From assembly GCA_038237625.1 (NCBI GenBank), contig JBBRYM010000015.1:1-64000 (forward strand): a stretch of DNA of 64,000 nucleotides, read 5' to 3'. A program made the translations under genes and the position numbers. Shown here piece by piece: positions 58,878-64,000 of the stretch. Every line of letters begins with the position of its first letter. The first letter of the stretch is position 1. This DNA comes from JAWVFM01 sp038237625 (lineage in GTDB: Bacteria; Actinomycetota; Thermoleophilia; Solirubrobacterales; 70-9). The notes under the pieces were generated by a model. That model made no database searches, was not told the origin of the DNA, and worked only from the letters and a program-made list of their open reading frames with translations.

Positions 58878-59321
58878 ATGGATATGTTGGATCGCAAGAT
58901 TCTTGCGCTACTGATGGAAGATGGGCGGCGAACCTATGGCGACATCGCCGGCCGGGTCGACCTGACGGCCCCCTCGGTCAAGCGCCGGGTCGACCGGCTG
59001 CGGGGCTCCGGCGCGCTACAGGGCTTCACCGCGGTGGTCGACCACGCAGCGCTCGGCTGGCACACGGAGGCGCTGGTGGAGCTCTTCTTTCGCGCCGGCA
59101 CAACGCTCGACGAGGTGGCCGAGATCCTCAAGGCGCACGCGGAGGTCGTCGAGGCCTGGAGCGTCACCGGCGAGGCCGACGCGATCGCGAGGGTGCGAAC
59201 CGAGGACAACACGGACCTCGAGCGGCTGATCATCGACCTGCAGCGAAACGGCCTGGTCGAGCGCACCCGCTCACAGGTGGTGCTCTCCCGGCTGGTGGCG
59301 ACTGGGGCGGCGGTTCGCTAG
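58878..59321 (+). CDS. Lrp/AsnC family regulator
   Basis: 147 residues. ATG at 58878 (MDMLDRKILALLMEDGRRTY). Helix-turn-helix TYGDIAGRVDLTAPSVKRRV, then the RAM ligand domain (ALVELFFRAGTTLDEVAEIL, EAWSVTGEADAIARVRTEDN). Divergent from the DUF6421 operon, so the likely local regulator of it, sensing an amino acid. An AATAAT box 13 bases before its start suggests a short or absent leader. Its stop is five bases from the stop of the convergent GH5 gene. Confidence 0.93.
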   Translation: MDMLDRKILALLMEDGRRTYGDIAGRVDLTAPSVKRRVDRLRGSGALQGFTAVVDHAALGWHTEALVELFFRAGTTLDEVAEILKAHAEVVEAWSVTGEADAIARVRTEDNTDLERLIIDLQRNGLVERTRSQVVLSRLVATGAAVR

Positions 59322-59325
59322 GCGC

Positions 59326-60444
59326 TCAGGGCTTCGCGACCGAGCGCAGGTGCGTGCGCACGCCGGCGCCGTAGCCGGTCGGGTGGCCGTTGTAGTTGGT
59401 GATGAGCGCCGGGCCGCCGTCGCATGTCCAGGAGCCGGAAGCGGTCGCATCCCAAGCCCAGGCCAGGTAGGAGACGCCGTGTTGGTCGGCCCAGCTCATG
59501 TAGGCGCGGGAGTAGGTGGAGTCGCAGTCGGTGTCGCCGAACTCGCCCGTGATCACCGGGAAGCGCTTGGCGAGGGGGCCCAGGACCTGCTTTCGGCAGT
59601 GAGGACCGCAGCCACCGAGGGGAGCCTCGTAGGTGTGCAGCGAAGCCGCGATGCGGTGGAGGGGATCGTGCGGGCGGTAGCGGGCCCACTTCGACAGGTC
59701 CGAGGTGTAGTCGAGGCCGGGGACCATGATCACGTTGCGGGCCCCGGCGCGGCGGATGGTGCGGACGAGCCGCTGGGTTCCTGCAGAGCGGTAATGCGGG
59801 ACGTCGTTTCGGTAGTTGTCGGCGGTGATCTCGCACCCGTGCAGAAGGCAGTGCCAGCCAATGATGTTGGGCTCGTTGTAGAGGTCGAAGACGACCGCGC
59901 GGTCGCCGCCGTAGCGCTTGGCCAGCGAGCGCCAAAAGTCCGGGGCGTGGGAGAGGTCGGGGGCGGCGCGGAGTCCATCGGTTGCGTCGACCGCCGGCAT
60001 CTGCTTCGGATCGACCACGTGGAGATCGAGGATCGGGTGGAGCCCCGCGTGCTCCAGGCGGTGGACGTAGACCGCGACGCGCTTGCGATATCTCGCTCCT
60101 CCCCATTGGCTCGGGACGCCGTTTAAGCCGAGCCAGCAGGCCTCGTTGAGCGGGACGCGGACCGCGTTGATCTGCCAGGTGAGCATCCGCGCGATCAGGG
60201 CGCGGGAATCGGGATGCCGGTAGTCCGGCGAGTCGGTGAAGCCGTAGCCCTCGGCGCAGGCGTACTCGGTTCCCGAGCGGTCGACGCCGAGCAGGCGGAT
60301 CGTGTGGCCGCGCCCATCGACGAGGTGGTTGCCGGAGACCGAGACCGGCCCGGCGGAGGCGCTCGCCGCGGCTGCGCTCAGCCCGCTCAGAACAATGCCC
60401 ACCATCGCGATCCAGAGCCCAAGTCTCCACGATTCCCTGCGCAT
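59326..60444 (-). CDS. Secreted GH5-family (cellulase-like) glycoside hydrolase
   Basis: 372 residues. ATG at 60444. Signal peptide (MVGIVLSGLSAAAASASA), then the GH5 pattern: IRLLGVDRSGTEYACAEGYG, FDLYNEPNIIGW with Glu191 as acid/base, and FPVITGEFGDTD with Glu301 as nucleophile. Six or more cysteines suggest disulfides outside the cell. It would hydrolyse a beta-glucan or related polymer; substrate unknown. Not closely related to the two GH-A-like paralogues. Confidence 0.9.
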   Translation of the reverse strand: MRRESWRLGLWIAMVGIVLSGLSAAAASASAGPVSVSGNHLVDGRGHTIRLLGVDRSGTEYACAEGYGFTDSPDYRHPDSRALIARMLTWQINAVRVPLNEACWLGLNGVPSQWGGARYRKRVAVYVHRLEHAGLHPILDLHVVDPKQMPAVDATDGLRAAPDLSHAPDFWRSLAKRYGGDRAVVFDLYNEPNIIGWHCLLHGCEITADNYRNDVPHYRSAGTQRLVRTIRRAGARNVIMVPGLDYTSDLSKWARYRPHDPLHRIAASLHTYEAPLGGCGPHCRKQVLGPLAKRFPVITGEFGDTDCDSTYSRAYMSWADQHGVSYLAWAWDATASGSWTCDGGPALITNYNGHPTGYGAGVRTHLRSVAKP

Positions 60445-60484
60445 GTCGAGATCTTACGCGCGCATCTCGTCACGTTGAAGATGG

Positions 60485-60496
60485 GAACATGTGTTC
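60485..60496 (+). promoter_or_regulatory. LexA-type SOS box at the nuclease gene
   Basis: GAACATGTGTTC matches the Gram-positive LexA (DinR) consensus GAAC-N4-GTTC in both half-sites. It lies 4 bases before the ATG at 60500, covering the possible GTG at 60491. LexA bound here should repress the gene until DNA damage. Confidence 0.6.
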
Positions 60497-60499
60497 CTA

Positions 60500-61243
60500 A
60501 TGGAAGTCGCACGATTGAAGCCACGCCAACAGGGCGACCTCGGCGAGCTCTCCGCCATGGACTGGTTGACGTCAAAGGGCGCGAATGTCTTCAAACCCGT
60601 CTTCCATAGTCCGAACATCGACTTGGTGGCGGAAGTTGAAGGGGGCCTCATCCGCGTCGAAGTCAAGACCTCCAGCCATCGCCGCAATGACCGATGGGGC
60701 GTTCTGATTTCCACCCGAGGTGGAAATCGGAGCTGGTCTGGACTGGTGAAATATTTTGACCCTGGCAGATGCGACTTTCTCTTCGTCCATGTCGGAGACG
60801 GTCGCCGGTGGTTCATCCCTACCCAGGCTCTGGAATGCTCATCCGGGCTGACCCTTGGCGGACCCAAGTACGCTGAATTCGAGATCGAGCCGGGACGAGC
60901 ACTGCTCATCCCAGAGCTAGAATCCGGCGCCGATCCAGGGGGAGTACCGAAGCGGTCAACCGGGGCACCCTGTAAAGGTGCTGGCTCAGCCTTCGCAGGT
61001 TCGAATCCTGCCTCCCCCATCAAGCCTCCGCGCGCGGCTCCGTTCCGCCCCAACAAATTCGAGCGAAAGCTCGGGAAGGGCGGTTGCGCCGTGATCAATC
61101 AGAAGCGGCGTGTGACGCTACCGAACCGGGCCGTGGTCGAAGCTGGACTCCGAAACGGCGACCGTCTGGAGGTTCGAGCGGACCACCCCGGGCGCATCGT
61201 TCTCGAAAAGGCGGGGCTGCCGTTGTGGGCTGAGCCCGAGTAG
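60500..61243 (+). CDS. PD-(D/E)XK nuclease reading through tRNA-Tyr into an AbrB-like domain
   Basis: 247 codons in one frame. Residues 1-146 are a nuclease: GDLGELSAMDW (Glu16), HSPNIDLVAEVEG (Asp41) and IRVEVKTSSH (Glu54-x-Lys56), the layout of the PDDEXK_5 family that includes the tRNA-intron homing enzyme I-Ssp6803I. Residues 147-173 are encoded inside the tRNA-Tyr gene in the sense direction. Residues 198-247 read VINQKRRVTLPNRAVVEAGL then NGDRLEV, an AbrB/MazE-type fold. No stop separates them. The nuclease stop may have been lost when it landed by the tRNA. An AbrB gene on its own from the GTG at 61091 is also possible. A SOS box precedes the start; the ATG at 60500 (or the GTG at 60491) is used. 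Confidence 0.65.
   Translation: MEVARLKPRQQGDLGELSAMDWLTSKGANVFKPVFHSPNIDLVAEVEGGLIRVEVKTSSHRRNDRWGVLISTRGGNRSWSGLVKYFDPGRCDFLFVHVGDGRRWFIPTQALECSSGLTLGGPKYAEFEIEPGRALLIPELESGADPGGVPKRSTGAPCKGAGSAFAGSNPASPIKPPRAAPFRPNKFERKLGKGGCAVINQKRRVTLPNRAVVEAGLRNGDRLEVRADHPGRIVLEKAGLPLWAEPE
60938..61019 (+). tRNA. tRNA-Tyr (anticodon GTA) inside the nuclease frame
   Basis: 82-base class II tRNA: acceptor GGGGGAG/CTCCCCC, anticodon stem GCACC/GGTGC with loop CTGTAAA (anticodon GTA), long variable arm (GGCTCAGCC), T arm with GGTTCGAATCC. CCA is not encoded. Transcribed in the same direction as the surrounding reading frame. Confidence 0.96.
61091..61243 (+). CDS. AbrB/SpoVT-like domain as possible separate small gene
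   Basis: If not fused to the nuclease, translation could start at the GTG at 61091 after AAGGGCGG, giving 50 residues. VTLPNRAVVEAGLRNGDRLEV is the swapped-hairpin DNA-binding fold of AbrB, MazE and related antitoxins. No toxin gene is adjacent. It ends 35 bases before the primary sigma factor stop, with a hairpin between. Confidence 0.4.
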   Translation: MINQKRRVTLPNRAVVEAGLRNGDRLEVRADHPGRIVLEKAGLPLWAEPE

Positions 61244-61257
61244 GGGGTTGAAGGCGC

Positions 61258-61277
61258 GCCCGGCCCGGCGGCCGGGC
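61258..61277. terminator. Hairpin between the convergent AbrB-like and rpoD genes
   Basis: GCCCGG, 8-base loop, CCGGGC immediately after both stop codons. The T-tract is only two bases. Probably a bidirectional terminator; certainty is limited. Confidence 0.45.
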
Positions 61278-61278
61278 T

Positions 61279-62445
61279 TCAGATCCGCTCGCGCAGGGTC
61301 TGCGTCTCGGGCAGCTGCTTCAGCTTCTTGAGGGTGTTGGTCTCGATCTGGCGGATCCGCTCACGGGTCACGCCAAAGGCCCTTCCGACCTCCTCGAGGG
61401 TAAGCGGCTCGTGCCCCCGCAACCCGTAGCGCAGCTCGATCACCTGGCGCTCGCGCTCGGGGAGCGCATCCAGCGCTCTCTGCACGCCTTCGCGGCGCAG
61501 GTTCTCGGTGGTCGTCTCGTAGGGCTCCTCGACGGACTCGTCGGCAACGAAGTCGCCGAGCTCTGACTCGTCCTCCTCGCCCACCGGCTTCTCGAGCGAA
61601 ACCGGCATCTGCGCGACGCGCATGATGTCGCGCACCTCCTGGACCGTCCAGCCCAGCTCGGCGGCGGTCTCCGCGGGTTCGGGCTCGCGCCCCAGCCGCT
61701 GCACCAGCTGGCGGTCGACCTGGTTGACCCTGTTCAGCTTCTCGACCATGTGCACGGGGATCCGGATGGTCCTCGCCTTGTCGGCGATCGCCCGCGTGAC
61801 CGCCTGGCGGATCCACCAGGTGGCATACGTCGAAAACTTGTATCCACGCCTGTAGTCGAACTTCTCGACCCCGCGGATCAACCCCAACGAGCCCTCCTGG
61901 ATCAGGTCGAGGAAGGTCAGGCCGCGGCCGAGGTAGCCCTTGGCGATCGAGACGACCAGCCGGAGGTTCGCCTCCACCATGTGCTGCTTTGCGGCGACGT
62001 CGCCCCGCTCGATCCGCTTGGCGAGCACGACCTCCTGGGCGGCCGTCAACAGCTCGACCCGGCCGATCGAGCGCAGGTAGAGCCGCAGCGAGTCGAGGCT
62101 GGGCTCGACGGTCAGATCCAGCTCGGGCTTTCGCTTCTCGTCGGCATCGCCCTTCGCCTCCTTGTAGGCAGTGAGCCCGTCGGCAGCGATGACGTCAACG
62201 CCGTGCTCGATCAGATACGTGTGCAGGTGCTGCACCTGCTCCTTGGAAACCTCGACCTCCTCGAGGGTCGCGGCGATCTCCTCGAAGGTCAGGTGACCCT
62301 GCTCGTGCCCGCGAGCGATCAGCGCTCGGAGCTCCTCGACGGACTGAAGCGCTGGAAGGTCTCCCGATCCATTAAGCGCCTGGCCGGCGTTCTCCGCCCC
62401 TGCCTCTCGGTCTTCTACGACCAGTCCTCGCCCGGTTCCTGCCAT
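61279..62445 (-). CDS. rpoD: Primary sigma factor (RpoD/SigA type)
   Basis: 388 residues. ATG at 62445 after AGAGG. Region 1.2-2 shows SLRLYLRSIGRVELLTAAQE, then EANLRLVVSIAKGYLGRGLT and FLDLIQEGSLGLIRGVEKFD with YKFSTYATWWIRQAVTRAIA; region 4 ends GLRGHEPLTLEEVGRAFGVT then RERIRQIETNTLKKLKQLPE. Group 1-like with a short acidic N-terminal region 1.1-like domain (HTYLIEHGVDV). Divergent from folE2 with a 155-base promoter gap. Confidence 0.96.
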   Translation of the reverse strand: MAGTGRGLVVEDREAGAENAGQALNGSGDLPALQSVEELRALIARGHEQGHLTFEEIAATLEEVEVSKEQVQHLHTYLIEHGVDVIAADGLTAYKEAKGDADEKRKPELDLTVEPSLDSLRLYLRSIGRVELLTAAQEVVLAKRIERGDVAAKQHMVEANLRLVVSIAKGYLGRGLTFLDLIQEGSLGLIRGVEKFDYRRGYKFSTYATWWIRQAVTRAIADKARTIRIPVHMVEKLNRVNQVDRQLVQRLGREPEPAETAAELGWTVQEVRDIMRVAQMPVSLEKPVGEEDESELGDFVADESVEEPYETTTENLRREGVQRALDALPERERQVIELRYGLRGHEPLTLEEVGRAFGVTRERIRQIETNTLKKLKQLPETQTLRERI

Positions 62446-62600
62446 TCCCCCATTCCTCTCCAATGGTGTCCTCTGGCGCGCGGAGTATGACATTTGTGCG
62501 CGCTGATACGTGTGAATTCCGCACGGTTTCCCTGGCTCTTTGGCCAGTTTCTGAAACGTTCCTCCGAGCGCGCGAGGGCCTCCCGGTAGCCTCCGTGGCG

Positions 62601-63614
62601 ATGGATCCGAGCCGCTCCGTCCTCTCTGCCTCCACCCCCGACGTCCAATCGGGCCGCCCTGCCACCGAGGTCAGCCTGACCCGCGTCGGCGTCCGCGGCG
62701 TCGAGAAGGTGATCCGGGTGGCCAACGGCGACGGCCTCTACTTCGCCGAGCTCGAGTGCTTCGTCGATCTCAACCCGCGCCAGGCGGGCGTCCACATGTC
62801 GCGCTTCGAGGAGGTCGTCAACGAGGCGATCGACTCGGTGGTCCTTGGCGAAACGCTTCGCGCCGAGTCCCTGGCAGCGCACATCGCCCAGCAGGTTCGC
62901 GAGCGCCAGGGCGGGCTGCGCGCCGAGGTCTCGATCTCCGCTCGCTATCCCCAGATCGTCAACGCTCCCGCCTCGGGAATCCCCACCCAGGAGATCTACA
63001 CGCTGCATGGAACAGCGGTCGCCTCCGAGCGCGGCACTCGAACCCTCACCGGCGTGGAGGCCCAGGGAATGACCGCCTGCCCCTGCGCCCAGGAGCTCCT
63101 TACCGGCCGTGCCCGCGATCGCCTCGTCGACGACGACTTCTCCGACGACGAGATCGAGCGCATCTTCCGGGCAGTTCCCGTGGCCACTCACAATCAGCGC
63201 GGGATCGGCACCCTGCACATCGGCTGCACCGAGCAGGTCGAGCTCGAGATCGACGCCCGCGAGCTTCTGCAGATCGTCGAGCAGTCGATGAGCTCCGAGA
63301 TCTACGAGCTGATGAAGCGCTCCGACGAGGCCATTGTGGTCGAGAAGGCCCACCTGCGCCCCCGCTTCGTCGAGGACGTCGTCCGCGACATGGTCCGCCG
63401 GGTCTGGGAGACCTATCCGAGCATGCGCGACACCGCCTTCATCGCCGCCCGCCAGGAGAACCTCGAGACCATCCACCGCCACTCGGTGGTCGCCGAGCGC
63501 TCCGGCCAGCTCGCCGAGATCGCCGCGGAGATCGAGACCGGCGTCGGCTCGGTCGACCATCACCTGACGATGCGCGAATGGCTCGAGGCGCCGGCCGCGC
63601 CCGCGACGGGCTGA
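62601..63614 (+). CDS. folE2: GTP cyclohydrolase IB (FolE2/MptA family)
   Basis: 337 residues. ATG at 62601. Family motifs: NPRQAGVHMSRFEEVVNEAI (conserved His/Glu), GMTACPCAQELL with the catalytic Cys at about 160-162, and VATHNQRGIGTLHIG. It converts GTP to dihydroneopterin triphosphate, starting folate. Bacteria use this metal-flexible form when they lack or back up FolE. No riboswitch recognised upstream. Confidence 0.95.
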   Translation: MDPSRSVLSASTPDVQSGRPATEVSLTRVGVRGVEKVIRVANGDGLYFAELECFVDLNPRQAGVHMSRFEEVVNEAIDSVVLGETLRAESLAAHIAQQVRERQGGLRAEVSISARYPQIVNAPASGIPTQEIYTLHGTAVASERGTRTLTGVEAQGMTACPCAQELLTGRARDRLVDDDFSDDEIERIFRAVPVATHNQRGIGTLHIGCTEQVELEIDARELLQIVEQSMSSEIYELMKRSDEAIVVEKAHLRPRFVEDVVRDMVRRVWETYPSMRDTAFIAARQENLETIHRHSVVAERSGQLAEIAAEIETGVGSVDHHLTMREWLEAPAAPATG

Positions 63615-63629
63615 CCTTTCAGTACTTCT

Positions 63630-64000
63630 TTAGGTCTCAGTCGTCCGCGGCGCCCGTGCGGCGCGACGATGCGCCTCCGCCTCGGCGATCCGCCGGCGCA
63701 GGCCGAAGAAGTAATCGGCGCCGGAGATGATCGTCGCAGCGACCGCCGCGTAGAGGGTCAGATCGACCCACAGCGGCGTCGGCTTGACGGCGATCAGGGC
63801 GAAGACCGCGACGACCTGAAGCGCCGTCTTGATCTTTCCCAGCCAGCTCGCCGCGATGACCACCCCGCGCTCGGCCGCGAGTGAGCGCAGCCCGGTGACC
63901 GCGAACTCTCGGGCGATGATCACCATCGCCACCCAGGCTCGGATGCGGTCGAGCGACACCAGCGAGACGAGCGCTGCCGTAATCAGGAGCTTGTCGGCGA
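63630..64000 (-). CDS. pgsA: CDP-diacylglycerol-glycerol-3-phosphate 3-phosphatidyltransferase (5' part outside)
   Basis: The last 123 codons of an integral membrane CDP-alcohol phosphotransferase; the 5' end lies beyond the window. ADKLLITAALVSL is the end of the catalytic motif (D-K), and VAMVIIAREFAVTGLRSLAA and WLGKIKTALQVVAVFALIAV are typical PgsA membrane helices. A basic, Ala/Arg-rich tail ends the protein. It makes phosphatidylglycerol-phosphate. Convergent with folE2, 15 bases apart. Confidence 0.92.
   Translation of the reverse strand, partial: ADKLLITAALVSLVSLDRIRAWVAMVIIAREFAVTGLRSLAAERGVVIAASWLGKIKTALQVVAVFALIAVKPTPLWVDLTLYAAVAATIISGADYFFGLRRRIAEAEAHRRAARAPRTTET

Noticed and set aside
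62520..62545. Small hairpin CTGGC-GCCAG before folE2 as a riboswitch
   Set aside because: Only five base pairs and no conserved riboswitch core seen.

Overview
This is a high-GC window from an actinobacterium. The rpmG-secE-nusG-rplKA-rplJL-rpoBC and str (rpsL-rpsG-fusA) blocks lie together on the minus strand, and GTG and TTG starts, leaderless-looking promoters, a DUF6421 gene and large uronate/amino-sugar polymer genes are present. My best guess is the class Thermoleophilia (Solirubrobacterales or relatives). This is inferred from gene content and style, not from a database search. No insertion sequence, CRISPR array or prophage was seen.

Region 1 (1-17 kb), information processing, read right to left: rpmG, secE, nusG, rplK, rplA, rplJ, rplL, rpoB, rpoC, then rpsL, rpsG and fusA (cut by the window start). 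Three non-ribosomal genes interrupt the block: a HAD-type hydrolase (probably frameshifted) and a DMT transporter between rpoC and rpsL, and a small membrane protein between rpsG and fusA. Several control elements are visible: an rpoB promoter with a palindromic spacer, an L10-type leader ending in an attenuator-like hairpin before rplJ, and a similar hairpin before fusA. RpoB, RpoC, L1 and L10 all end in long acidic tails.

Region 2 (17-53 kb), surface polysaccharide. It starts and ends with two paralogous secreted clan GH-A-like glycosidases (17.6-19.0 kb and 51.8-53.2 kb). Between them are two O-antigen polymerase/ligase-type membrane proteins, one carrying an inserted carbohydrate-binding-like beta domain. 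There is also an initiating sugar-phosphate transferase and a Wzm/Wzt ABC exporter whose ATPase has a C-terminal extension. At least six glycosyltransferases, four methyltransferases (plus one wrecked one), two glutamine-dependent asparagine-synthetase-like amidotransferases, two hexapeptide acyltransferases and a GNAT/FemAB-like transferase follow. Sugar-nucleotide genes include a DegT aminotransferase, a Gfo/Idh/MocA dehydrogenase, tandem FdtA/QdtA 3,4-ketoisomerases and two SDR epimerases. Together they suggest a branched, methylated, acylated polymer with 3-amino-3,6-dideoxy sugars and possibly amidated uronates. An ECF sigma factor sits at its left edge.

Region 3 (53-64 kb), housekeeping and unusual genes: acyl-CoA dehydrogenase with an FHA protein, tRNA-Thr(GGT), and a three-gene operon (DUF6421 fusion, SDR, threonine aldolase) divergent from an Lrp/AsnC regulator. 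Next come a secreted GH5 enzyme and a PD-(D/E)XK nuclease whose reading frame runs straight through a tRNA-Tyr(GTA) gene into an AbrB-like domain, with a LexA-type box at its start. The window ends with the primary sigma factor, GTP cyclohydrolase FolE2 and a partial pgsA.

The most novel candidates are the nuclease/tRNA/AbrB locus with its SOS-like box, the DUF6421-fusion operon with its leaderless promoter, and the polymerase with an inserted binding domain.
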